Source: UBA7672 sp965279085 (GTDB lineage: Bacteria; Pseudomonadota; Alphaproteobacteria; Caulobacterales; Hyphomonadaceae). Taken from it: 64,000 nucleotides of DNA. The stretch lies in contig OZ257149.1 of NCBI GenBank assembly GCA_965279085.1, forward strand, positions 558,001-622,000, written 5' to 3'. The notes under the pieces are model-generated. The model saw only the letters and a program-made list of their open reading frames with translations, ran no database searches and had not been told where the DNA came from. The stretch's first letter is position 1. Each line of letters begins with the position of its first letter. This document shows positions 18,527-29,072 of the stretch, piece after piece. A program made the translations under genes and the position numbers.

Positions 18527-20817
18527 CAGCGGCCCTGCCCCAGCATGACGAAGGCTACGAAGATCACCGCCGAGACGAGAACCACGAAGGCGTAGTGGAA
18601 GATGTATCCGGTGTGCAGCTTCGAGAGGCCGCCCGCGCCCGCCTTGGCGACGCCGGTGACGCCATCAGGCCCCATGCCGTCGATGATCTTCTTGTCGCCG
18701 ATCTTCCAGAACAGGTCGCCTAGCAACGCCGTGCCTTTCACGAAGACGAACTTGTAGATCTCGTCGAAGTACCATTTGTGCGACAGGAACGAATGCATCG
18801 GCCCGCCATTGGCCGCCATGCGGCGCGGCACGCCTGGGGCCAGCAGATAGAAGATGATCGCGCCGATGAGGCCGGTCATCGTCACTACGAACGGCGCCCA
18901 GACAACCCAGACCGGAAGCTCGTGGTGCTCGCCCGTCGCGTGCGCCCCGGCCGGAGCAGCGTGCTCCTCCGCTGCAAGGCCATGGGCCTCCTCGGCGGCG
19001 GAAGCAGCAGCGGTCGAAGTCGGGGGCGCGTGCTCTTCAGGCGTCGCATGACCCTCGGCCGTCGCCGTTCCGTAAGGATGAATGCCATTCGGACCGTAGA
19101 GCGGATCGGCCTCACGCACGATTGCGCCGTTCCAGTAACCTTCGGCGTTTGTGGTCAGGAAGTATGGCTTGAACAGCACGCCCGCGAACACGGCGCCTGC
19201 CGCCAGCAGCGCCAGCGGGACCAGCATGATCATCGGCGACTCGTGCGCTGGCGCGCGGCCGTCTGCAGGCTTGGCGTGGCCGTGGTCGTGGTGCCCATGA
19301 TCAGCATGAGCGTGATCGTCGTGATGCGCATGCGGGTTCGGGCGGTACTTGCCCTCAAACGTCATGAACATCAGGCGCCACGAATAGAAGCTCGTCAGCA
19401 GCGCAGCCGCGATGCTGCACCAGAAGGCGAACGGCCCGACCGCGGACGTCGAAGCATACGCACTCTCGATGATCGCATCCTTCGAGAAGAAGCCCGCGAA
19501 ACCGATGTCCGTGCCCGGAATGCCGAAGCCGATCAGCGCCAGCGTGCCAACCAGCATCATCGCCCAGGTGAACGTCATGTTTTTGCGCACGCCGCCCATG
19601 AAGCGCATGTCCTGCTCATGGTGCATCCCGTGGATGACGGAGCCCGCGCCGAGGAACAGCAGCGCCTTGAAGAAGGCGTGCGTGAAGAGGTGGAACATCG
19701 CCGCGCCATAGGCGCCAACGCCAGCGGCGAAGAACATGTAGCCGAGCTGTGAACAGGTCGAATACGCAACCACGCGCTTGATATCGTTCTGCGCAAGCCC
19801 AACCGTTGCAGCGAACAGGCAGGTGGTGGCGCCGACGACCGTGATCATATTCGAGGCGACCACCGTTTCCGCATAAAGCGGCGAGCAGCGGCAGACGAGG
19901 AACACGCCGGCGGTCACCATGGTGGCGGCGTGGATGAGCGCGGAGACCGGCGTCGGGCCTTCCATCGCGTCCGGCAGCCATGTGTGCAGGAAGAACTGGG
20001 CCGACTTGCCCATTGCGCCGATGAACAGCAGCACGCCCGCGATCTCGAGCCCGACAACGTGCTGACCGAGGAAATCGATCGTCACTTCCTGGATCGGAAC
20101 GGCGGCGGCCGTGCCGATGACCTGAACCGGCGCATTGTTCGCGATGACGGCGAACACGGTGTCGAATCGGAGCGGCGAGAATTCCTGGATGCCGATCGCG
20201 GCATAGTCGAAGCCCGCCACAGGTTGGACCATGAACACGACGGCCATGATGCCAAGCGCGAAGCCGAAATCGCCCACGCGGTTGACGACGAAGGCCTTGA
20301 TGGCCGCATCGTTTGCCGACGGCTTCTTGTACCAGAATCCGATCAGCAGATAGGACGCGAGACCCACACCTTCCCAGCCGAAAAACAGCTGGATGAAGTT
20401 GTCCGCCGTGACCAGCATCAGCATCGCGAAGGTGAACAGCGACAGGTAGGCGAAGAAGCGCGCACGATGCGGGTCGTCGGCCATGTAACCGATGGAGTAG
20501 ACGTGCACGAGCGCTGACACGCTGGTCACCACGAACAGCATGGTGATCGACAGGCTGTCGAGCTTGATGGCCCAATCAGCGATGAATGTGCCAACGTCGA
20601 ACCAGCGCGACAGCACGATCGTCTGTGAAACGCCGGCATGGCCAAAGGCCTGGCTGAAGAACAGGAACCCGGCCAATGCGGCCGCCGCGACCACGATGGT
20701 CGTCGTGATCGCCATGGCGAGCTTGTCGCCGAGGAAGCGCTGACCAAGGCCGGAGATCGCCGCGGCGATGCCGGGCGCCAGCACGATGAAGATGGCCGCG
20801 AGTTCCTGGAAGGTCAC
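18526..20817 (-). CDS. nuoL: NADH-quinone oxidoreductase subunit L with His-rich insertions
   Basis: Distal proton-pumping subunit of complex I with a long lateral helix at its C-terminus. Conserved parts include FFGWEGVGLASYLLIGFW, AQFFLHTWLPDAMEGPTPVSALIHAATMVTAG and NDIKRVVAYSTCSQLGYMF. At 763 residues it is over 100 longer than E. coli NuoL (about 613). Much of the excess lies in two hydrophilic stretches: a His/Asp cluster around residues 493-517 (HAHHDDHAHADHGHHDHGH) and an Ala/His/Glu-rich stretch at about 566-635. The rest of the protein, including the final amphipathic helix region, is intact. Confidence 0.96.
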   Translation of the reverse strand: MTFQELAAIFIVLAPGIAAAISGLGQRFLGDKLAMAITTTIVVAAAALAGFLFFSQAFGHAGVSQTIVLSRWFDVGTFIADWAIKLDSLSITMLFVVTSVSALVHVYSIGYMADDPHRARFFAYLSLFTFAMLMLVTADNFIQLFFGWEGVGLASYLLIGFWYKKPSANDAAIKAFVVNRVGDFGFALGIMAVVFMVQPVAGFDYAAIGIQEFSPLRFDTVFAVIANNAPVQVIGTAAAVPIQEVTIDFLGQHVVGLEIAGVLLFIGAMGKSAQFFLHTWLPDAMEGPTPVSALIHAATMVTAGVFLVCRCSPLYAETVVASNMITVVGATTCLFAATVGLAQNDIKRVVAYSTCSQLGYMFFAAGVGAYGAAMFHLFTHAFFKALLFLGAGSVIHGMHHEQDMRFMGGVRKNMTFTWAMMLVGTLALIGFGIPGTDIGFAGFFSKDAIIESAYASTSAVGPFAFWCSIAAALLTSFYSWRLMFMTFEGKYRPNPHAHHDDHAHADHGHHDHGHAKPADGRAPAHESPMIMLVPLALLAAGAVFAGVLFKPYFLTTNAEGYWNGAIVREADPLYGPNGIHPYGTATAEGHATPEEHAPPTSTAAASAAEEAHGLAAEEHAAPAGAHATGEHHELPVWVVWAPFVVTMTGLIGAIIFYLLAPGVPRRMAANGGPMHSFLSHKWYFDEIYKFVFVKGTALLGDLFWKIGDKKIIDGMGPDGVTGVAKAGAGGLSKLHTGYIFHYAFVVLVSAVIFVAFVMLGQGR

Positions 20818-20831
20818 GCCTCTGCTCTCCC

Positions 20832-21149
20832 CTAACCGCGCAGCACGTTGACGTCTTCCACCGCGATTTCACCGCGGTTACGGAAGTAGACGACGAGAAT
20901 GGCAAGACCGACCGCGGCTTCAGCCGCGGCAACCGTCAGCACGATCATGGCGAATACCTGCCCGGCGATCGTGCCGTTGAAGACCGAGAACGCCACGAGG
21001 TTGATGTTCACCGACAGCAGGATCAGTTCGATCGACATCAGGATGACGATGATGTTCTTCCGGTTCACGAAGATGCCGAACACGCCAATGGTGAACAGCG
21101 CTGCCGAGACCGCGAGATAGTGGCCGAGTGTGAGCTCCACGCCTGCCAT
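20832..21149 (-). CDS. nuoK: NADH-quinone oxidoreductase subunit K
   Basis: Small three-helix membrane subunit of complex I. The 105-residue product has the two conserved buried glutamates in the helices MSIELILLSVNINLVAF and LTVAAAEAAVGLAILV. Located between nuoJ (3-base gap) and nuoL as in all bacterial nuo operons. Confidence 0.96.
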   Translation of the reverse strand: MAGVELTLGHYLAVSAALFTIGVFGIFVNRKNIIVILMSIELILLSVNINLVAFSVFNGTIAGQVFAMIVLTVAAAEAAVGLAILVVYFRNRGEIAVEDVNVLRG

Positions 21150-21152
21150 GGG

Positions 21153-21746
21153 TTAAATCCCCTGCCCCGGATGCACGTCCTTGAGTTCGACGGCGTCCTT
21201 GCGTTTGCGAGCGGTCTGTTGCGCGATGTTCTGGCGTTTCACGTTCGGGCGCGAGCGCAGCGTCAGCACGATCGCGCCGATCATGGCGACCAGCAGCACG
21301 ATGCCCGACATCTGGAAGAGCAGCAGGTAGTCCGTGTAGAGCACCTTGGAGAGCGCTTCCGCGTTCGTGGGCGCATTCGGGTTCGGGTTGAACGTCTCGC
21401 CGCCACCGAAGGTCGCAGCAGCAGCCACAATCCCGATCTCGGCCAAAAGCGCCAATGCCACCAGAACGCCCACAACAAGGTAGTTCTGGAAGCCCTGCTT
21501 CAGCTCCGCGAAGTCGACGTCGAGCATCATGACCACAAAGAGGAACAGCACCGCAACGGCGCCGACATAGACGACGACCAGCAGCATCGCGAGGAACTCG
21601 GCGCCGATCAGCACCAGGAGGCCCGCCGAGGTGAAGAACGCGAGGATCAGCCAGAGCACGGAGTGCACCGGGTTCCTTGCCGCGACGACGAACAGTGCGG
21701 AGAGCACCACGATCGTCGAGAGGATGTAGAAAGCGATCAACGCCAT
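21153..21746 (-). CDS. nuoJ: NADH-quinone oxidoreductase subunit J
   Basis: Five-helix membrane subunit of complex I. Recognised by [17 protein letters not shown] and the conserved helix [23 protein letters not shown]-type segment near residue 60. The frame is open upstream, but ATG at 21746 has AGGAAAG at the correct distance and gives the family length of 197. A 94-base gap separates it from nuoI. Confidence 0.95.
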   Translation of the reverse strand: [197 protein letters not shown]

Positions 21747-21840
21747 GGCGTGGCTTTCCTCTTCCTTCGTTCTAAAGCGCCCCGGACGGGGCCATTGAAG
21801 TCCATCAGACGAGACTCGCCCTTGGCGAAGTCGCGCCCTT

Positions 21841-22326
21841 CTAACGATACCGAGCGTCGAGTTCCAGATTGCGGGCGATCTCGCGTTCCCAGCGGTCGCC
21901 GTTCTCCAGAAGCCGTTCCTTGTCGTAGTAGAGTTCCTCACGCGTCTCGGTGGCGAACTCAAAATTCGGGCCTTCGACGATGGCGTCCACCGGGCAGGCT
22001 TCCTGGCAGAAGCCGCAGTAAATGCACTTCACCATGTCGATGTCGTAGCGGGTCGTGCGGCGCGAACCGTCTTCGCGCGGCTCGGCCTCGATCGTGATAG
22101 CCTGCGCCGGGCAGATCGCCTCGCACAGCTTGCACGCGATGCAGCGCTCCTCGCCGTTGGCGTAGCGACGCAGCGCATGCTCGCCACGGAAACGCGGCGA
22201 CAGCGGGCCCTTCTCGAACGGATAGTTCACCGTCGCCTTGCGCGTGAAGAACTGACGCATGGCAAGGAAGAAGGCGCCGACGAAGTCCGTCAGCAGGGCG
22301 CCGCGAATGGCTTGGCCGATCGACAT
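21841..22326 (-). CDS. nuoI: NADH-quinone oxidoreductase subunit I
   Basis: Ferredoxin-like subunit that carries two [4Fe-4S] clusters (N6a, N6b) in the peripheral arm. Both cluster motifs are complete: CIACKLCEAICP and CIYCGFCQEACP. ATG at 22326 gives the normal 161 residues starting MSIGQAIRGALLTDF; upstream open codons overlap nuoH and are not used. It begins one base after the nuoH stop. Confidence 0.96.
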   Translation of the reverse strand: MSIGQAIRGALLTDFVGAFFLAMRQFFTRKATVNYPFEKGPLSPRFRGEHALRRYANGEERCIACKLCEAICPAQAITIEAEPREDGSRRTTRYDIDMVKCIYCGFCQEACPVDAIVEGPNFEFATETREELYYDKERLLENGDRWEREIARNLELDARYR

Positions 22327-22327
22327 T

Positions 22328-23533
22328 CTAGCTCCCTGCCCCCGCGCGATATTCCTTGAAGCTGACCCGGCCGTCGGCATCTGCATCGATGCCGGCCGGG
22401 AGCGTCACGGCGATGAGTTCGGGCGCTTCGAGATAACCGCTCTTGTCTGCGTCGATCTGGTCGAAGCCGGGCCGCGCCTGCGCGCTGTTCCAGGTCACCC
22501 AGCCACCGATGAGCACCACCGCCACCAGTGAGGTCGGCAGGAAGATCTTCCAGCCCAGCCGCATCAGCTGGTCGTAGCGGTAGCGCGGCACGATCGCCTT
22601 CACCATCGCGAACAGGAAGAAGAAGAACGTCGTCTTGATGATGAAGACGAACAGGCCGCCGAGGCTGATCAGCCATTCCGGCGCTCCCGTGTCCGGCATC
22701 GGGATCGGCATGTGCCACCCGCCGAAGAACAGGATCGTCAGCATCGCGCACATCAACACGATGGAGACGTATTCCCCGATCATGAACATCAGATACGGCG
22801 AGGAAGAGTACTCGACCTGGTAACCGGCCACGAGTTCGGATTCCGCTTCCGGCAGATCGAAAGGAGGACGGTTCGTCTCCGCCAGCGCCGAGATGAAGAA
22901 GATCACGAACATCGGGAACATGACGAAGATCGTCGGGAAGGCGAACGCGTGCCAGTTCCAGATGCCGCCTTCCTGGTTGTTCACCACATCGCTGAGGTTC
23001 AGCGATCCGACCAGCAGCAGGACGGTCACGATCACGAAGCCGATCGAGACTTCGTACGACACCATTTGCGCTGCGGAACGCAGGCCGCCGAGGAACGGAT
23101 ACTTCGAGTTCGAAGCCCACCCGCCCATAATGATGCCATAGACGCCCAGCGACGAGATCGCGAACAGGTACAGCACGCCGACATTGAGGTTGGAGATCAC
23201 CCAGCCCGGCGCGACGGGGATCACCGCCCAGCCGACCAGCGCCAGCGTCAGCGTGATGATCGGCGCCAGCAGGAACACCGTCTTGTTGGCGCCAGCCGGA
23301 ATGATGACTTCCTTGAGCACGAACTTGATCAGGTCCGCGAACGATTGCAGCAGGCCGAACGGCCCCACCACGTTCGGGCCCTTGCGCAGCTGAACCGCCG
23401 CCCAGACCTTGCGGTCGAATAGAAGCAGGAACGCGATCAGCACGAGCAGGATCACGACGAAGGCGAGAATCTGCAGCACGGCGAGGCCGATGCCGCCCCA
23501 CATTCCGCCGCCCCACTGGAAGAGGTTTTCCAT
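22328..23533 (-). CDS. nuoH: NADH-quinone oxidoreductase subunit H with C-terminal EF-hand pair
   Basis: Membrane subunit that forms the quinone-binding chamber of complex I. The family core is intact: FDRKVWAAVQLRKGPNVVGPFG, the GGWASNSKYPFLGGLRSAAQMVSYEV loop and ALAETNRPPFDLPEAESELVAGYQVEY. The protein is 401 residues, about 60 more than usual. The extra tail after the last helix (about residues 356-401) contains two canonical EF-hand loops, DADKSGYLEAPE (361-372) and DADADGRVSFKE (383-394), each with D-x-D-x-[DS]-G and Glu at position 12. Eight-helix NuoH topology places this tail in the periplasm. I know of no described EF-hand on this subunit. Confidence 0.95.
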   Translation of the reverse strand: MENLFQWGGGMWGGIGLAVLQILAFVVILLVLIAFLLLFDRKVWAAVQLRKGPNVVGPFGLLQSFADLIKFVLKEVIIPAGANKTVFLLAPIITLTLALVGWAVIPVAPGWVISNLNVGVLYLFAISSLGVYGIIMGGWASNSKYPFLGGLRSAAQMVSYEVSIGFVIVTVLLLVGSLNLSDVVNNQEGGIWNWHAFAFPTIFVMFPMFVIFFISALAETNRPPFDLPEAESELVAGYQVEYSSSPYLMFMIGEYVSIVLMCAMLTILFFGGWHMPIPMPDTGAPEWLISLGGLFVFIIKTTFFFFLFAMVKAIVPRYRYDQLMRLGWKIFLPTSLVAVVLIGGWVTWNSAQARPGFDQIDADKSGYLEAPELIAVTLPAGIDADADGRVSFKEYRAGAGS

Positions 23534-23545
23534 TCCGCCCTCCCC

Positions 23546-25657
<2,112 letters not shown>

Positions 25658-25660
25658 GCC

Positions 25661-26968
25661 CTACTCCGCCGCCAGTGTGTGGCCCTGAACGTGCGGGCGG
25701 CCCTGGCGATAGTTCACGATGCGGTCTTCGATTTCCTGACGGAAGTGCCGGATCAGGCCCTGGATCGGCCACGCGGCGGCGTCGCCCAGGGCGCAGATCG
25801 TGTGGCCTTCCACCTGGGACGCCACGTCGAGCAGCGTGTCGATCTCGGATGTCTCGCTCTCGCCCTTCACCATCCGCTCGAGCACGCGCCACATCCAGCC
25901 CGTGCCTTCACGGCACGGCGTGCACTGGCCACAGCTCTCGTGCTTGTAGAAGTAAGCAAGGCGCGCGACCGCGCGGATCAGGTCTGTCGACTTGTCCATC
26001 ACGATGACGGCCGCCGTGCCGAGGCCCGACTTCACATCTCGCAGCGCGTCAAAATCCATCAGAACCGTGTCGCAGATCTCCTGCGGGATCATCGGCACCG
26101 ACGATCCACCGGGGATCACGGCCTTGAGGTTGCTCCAGCCGCCGCGCACGCCGCCGCAGTGCTCTTCGATCAGCGTCTTCAGCGGGATCGACATCTCTTC
26201 TTCGACATTGCACGGCCGCTCGACGTGGCCGGAGATGCAGAACACCTTCGTGCCAGTGTTGTTCGGGCGGCCAAAACCAGCGAACCAGCCCGCGCCACGG
26301 CGCAGGATCGTCGGCGCAACCGCGATCGACTCCACGTTGTTCACGGTCGTCGGGCAGCCATAGAGGCCCGCGTTCGCTGGGAATGGCGGCTTCAGGCGCG
26401 GCTGGCCCTTCTTGCCTTCGAGGCTTTCGAGCAGCGCGGTCTCTTCACCGCAGATGTAAGCGCCGGCGCCGTGGTGACAGTAGATGTCGAAATCCCAGCC
26501 CGAACCGCAGGCGTTCTTTCCGACCAGGCCGGCGGCGTACGCCTCCTTGATCGCTTCCTCAAGGCACTCGCGCTCGCGGATGTATTCGCCGCGCAGGTAG
26601 ATGTAGCAGGCCTTCGCACGCATCGCGAACGACGCGATCAGGCAGCCCTCGATCAGCAGGTGCGGATCGTGGCGCATGATGTCCCGGTCCTTGCAGGTGC
26701 CGGGTTCGGATTCATCCGCGTTGACGACGAGATAGTGCGGACGGTCCTTCACCACCTTCGGCATGAACGTCCACTTCAGGCCCGTCGGGAATCCGGCGCC
26801 GCCTCGGCCACGCAGGCCGGAGGCCTTGATCTGGTCGCAGATCCACTCCGGGCCGAACTGCATCAGCTCCTTCGTGGAATTCCACGCGCCGCGCTTCTTC
26901 GCGGCTTCCAGCCGGAAGTCCTGCCGCCCGTACAGGTTGGTGAAGATGCGATCCTTATCGAGAAGCAC
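25661..26968 (-). CDS. nuoF: NADH-quinone oxidoreductase subunit F
   Basis: NADH-binding flavoprotein of complex I with FMN and a [4Fe-4S] cluster. GLRGRGGAGFPTGLKW near residue 50 is the nucleotide/FMN loop, NADESEPGTCKDR follows, and the cluster ligands are in ESCGQCTPCREG plus a later Cys in GHTICALGD. The 435-residue length is normal. Its start overlaps the preceding small membrane protein gene by 14 bases. Confidence 0.97.
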   Translation of the reverse strand: MLLDKDRIFTNLYGRQDFRLEAAKKRGAWNSTKELMQFGPEWICDQIKASGLRGRGGAGFPTGLKWTFMPKVVKDRPHYLVVNADESEPGTCKDRDIMRHDPHLLIEGCLIASFAMRAKACYIYLRGEYIRERECLEEAIKEAYAAGLVGKNACGSGWDFDIYCHHGAGAYICGEETALLESLEGKKGQPRLKPPFPANAGLYGCPTTVNNVESIAVAPTILRRGAGWFAGFGRPNNTGTKVFCISGHVERPCNVEEEMSIPLKTLIEEHCGGVRGGWSNLKAVIPGGSSVPMIPQEICDTVLMDFDALRDVKSGLGTAAVIVMDKSTDLIRAVARLAYFYKHESCGQCTPCREGTGWMWRVLERMVKGESETSEIDTLLDVASQVEGHTICALGDAAAWPIQGLIRHFRQEIEDRIVNYRQGRPHVQGHTLAAE

Positions 26969-27170
26969 GGTTCTGCCCCCTCGCTTCTCTCACAAGCTTG
27001 ATGATCGCCGGCAGGCTGAAGCCCAGCCCGGCAACCACGCCCGATACGAACCAGATCCAGCTGCTCGTCAGCGCCCAGGCGATAAGGCCCGCGATCACAC
27101 ACAACATCTCGAAGATGCCGGCCTTGATCAGCTCGGCCTTCATTTTCTTGCTGGGTTTATACTCTGCCAT
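26955..27170 (-). CDS. Small two-helix membrane protein inside the nuo operon
   Basis: A 71-residue protein of unknown function beginning MAEYKPSKKMKAEL, with a basic N-terminus and two hydrophobic segments (about residues 17-37 and 40-60) ending in a basic tail. It lies 8 bases after nuoE and overlaps the nuoF start by 14 bases, so it is translated as part of the operon. It is not one of the 14 standard subunits. An assembly or accessory role in complex I is an inference from position only. Confidence 0.75.
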   Translation of the reverse strand: MAEYKPSKKMKAELIKAGIFEMLCVIAGLIAWALTSSWIWFVSGVVAGLGFSLPAIIKLVREARGQNRASR

Positions 27171-27178
27171 TGCGCCTC

Positions 27179-27856
27179 TCATGTCTGAGCCGGCTCAGGC
27201 GGTTTGGGGGCGTTCGGAATAGCCGTCAGCGGCTTCGCCTTCGTGCCGTCGTACAGCGCCTCGTCCGTCAGCGATGTTGGCGGACCTTCCGGCGCGGACG
27301 TCTGCCGCTTCACATAGGTGCCCGGCTGGGGCTCCTTGCCCGACGCGAAGTCGTCGATGATCTTCTCGAGCGACTCGATGCTCAGGTCTTCATAGAAGTA
27401 GTCGTTGATCTGGATCATCGGCGCGTTCACGCACGCGCCCAGGCACTCGACCTCGACCCACGAAAACTTGCCGCCGCCCGAGACGTGACCCTTCGGGCCG
27501 ATCTTGCGCTCGCAGAAATCCTTCAGCTTGTCCGCGCCGCGCAGCATGCACGGCGTCGTGCCGCAAACCTGGAAGTGATACTTACCGACCGGCTCGAGGT
27601 TGAACATCGTGTAGAAAGTCGCGATCTCGTAGACGCGGATGTACGTCATGCCGAGCCGGTCCGCGACCGCGCGCAGCGCGGGCTCCGACAGCCAGCCGGC
27701 ATTCTGCTTCTGCGTGATCCAGAGCGCCGGGATAACGGCCGACGCGCGGCGCTCCGACGGATACTTCCGCTCCCACCACGCGATCTGCTCTTCGCTCGCT
27801 TGCGTGAAGGCAAACGGCTTGTGGTCTTCCGGATGATGGAAACGCCGGTGGCTCAA
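27179..27856 (-). CDS. nuoE: NADH-quinone oxidoreductase subunit E, TTG start
   Basis: Carries the off-pathway [2Fe-2S] cluster N1a in the peripheral arm. Cluster ligands are in VCGTTPCMLRG and CLGACVNAPMIQIND. No ATG or GTG fits: the frame opens with TTG at 27854-27856, read TTG-AGC-CAC, overlapping the nuoD stop as TTGA and preceded by GGGGAGG seven bases upstream inside nuoD. This gives 225 residues, with a proline-rich tail of about 50 residues beyond the conserved core. Confidence 0.92.
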   Translation of the reverse strand: MSHRRFHHPEDHKPFAFTQASEEQIAWWERKYPSERRASAVIPALWITQKQNAGWLSEPALRAVADRLGMTYIRVYEIATFYTMFNLEPVGKYHFQVCGTTPCMLRGADKLKDFCERKIGPKGHVSGGGKFSWVEVECLGACVNAPMIQINDYFYEDLSIESLEKIIDDFASGKEPQPGTYVKRQTSAPEGPPTSLTDEALYDGTKAKPLTAIPNAPKPPEPAQT

Positions 27857-29070
27857 CGGTCGACCTCCCCGAACACGATGTCCAGCGAGCCGAGAATGGC
27901 CGAGACGTCGGCGAGCATGTGGCCACGGCACAGATGGTCCATGGCGTGAAGGTGGGCATAACCCGGCGCCTTGATCTTCAGGCGATACGGACGGTTGCCG
28001 CCATCGCTCACGAGATAGACGCCGAACTCGCCTTTCGGCGCCTCGACGCAGGCGTAGGTCTCGCCGGCGGGAACGTGGAATCCCTCGGTGTAGAGTTTGA
28101 AGTGATGGATCAGCGCTTCCATCGACGACTTCATCTCGGCGCGGCGCGGCGGCGCGTACTTCGAATGCTCTGGCAGCACGGGGCCGACCGGCATCTTGTC
28201 GACGCACTGCTTGATGATCTTGATGCTCTCGCGCATCTCTTCGATACGGCAGAGATAGCGGTCCCAGCAGTCGCCGTTCTTGCCGACCGGAATCTTGAAG
28301 TCGAGTTCCGAGTAGACTTCATACGGCTCGGCGCGGCGCAGGTCCCACGCAAGGCCCGATCCGCGAACCATCACGCCCGAGAAGCCCCAGGCCAGCGCGT
28401 CTTCCACCGACACCACGCCGATATCGACGTTGCGCTGCTTGAAGATGCGGTTCTCGGTGACGAGCGCTTCGATGTCGTCGAGCGTCTTCAGGAACGGTCC
28501 GCAGAATTTGTGGATGTCTTCCACCAGCTCCGGCGGCAGATCCTGGTGAACGCCACCCGGCCGGAAATACGCCGCGTGCATCCGCGAGCCGGACGCGCGC
28601 TCATAGAACACCATCAGCTGCTCGCGCGGCTCGAAGCCCCACAGCGGCGGCGTCAACGCGCCCACGTCCATCGCCTGCGTCGTGACGTTCAGCAGGTGCG
28701 ATAGCAAGCGGCCGATCTCGGAGAAGATCACGCGGATGTACTTGGCGCGCTCCGGAACCTGGATCCCCGCCAGCTTCTCGATGGCGAGACAGTAGGCATG
28801 CTCCTGGTTCATCGGCGCGACATAGTCGAGCCGGTCGAAGTAAGGCAGCGCCTGAAGGAACGTCTTGTACTCGATCAGCTTCTCGGTGCCGCGATGCAGC
28901 AGCCCGATATGCGGATCGACGCGATCGACGATCTCGCCGTCGAGATCCAGCACGAGGCGAAGCACGCCGTGCGCCGCCGGATGCTGCGGCCCGAAGTTGA
29001 TCGTGAACTTCCGGTCGTCCATCTCTTCCATGATGGCGGACTTGGACTGATCGATGTGCTGCTCGGCCAT
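27853..29070 (-). CDS. nuoD: NADH-quinone oxidoreductase subunit D
   Basis: 49-kDa subunit that forms the quinone site with NuoB and NuoH. Family blocks: NFGPQHPAAHGVLRLVLDLDGE near residue 25, GLLHRGTEKLIEYK, the quinone-site Tyr in LPYFDRLDYV, and the C-terminal APGYAHLHAMDHLCRGHMLADVSAILGSLDIVFGEVDR. The length of 405 is normal. Confidence 0.97.
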   Translation of the reverse strand: MAEQHIDQSKSAIMEEMDDRKFTINFGPQHPAAHGVLRLVLDLDGEIVDRVDPHIGLLHRGTEKLIEYKTFLQALPYFDRLDYVAPMNQEHAYCLAIEKLAGIQVPERAKYIRVIFSEIGRLLSHLLNVTTQAMDVGALTPPLWGFEPREQLMVFYERASGSRMHAAYFRPGGVHQDLPPELVEDIHKFCGPFLKTLDDIEALVTENRIFKQRNVDIGVVSVEDALAWGFSGVMVRGSGLAWDLRRAEPYEVYSELDFKIPVGKNGDCWDRYLCRIEEMRESIKIIKQCVDKMPVGPVLPEHSKYAPPRRAEMKSSMEALIHHFKLYTEGFHVPAGETYACVEAPKGEFGVYLVSDGGNRPYRLKIKAPGYAHLHAMDHLCRGHMLADVSAILGSLDIVFGEVDR

Positions 29071-29072
29071 GG

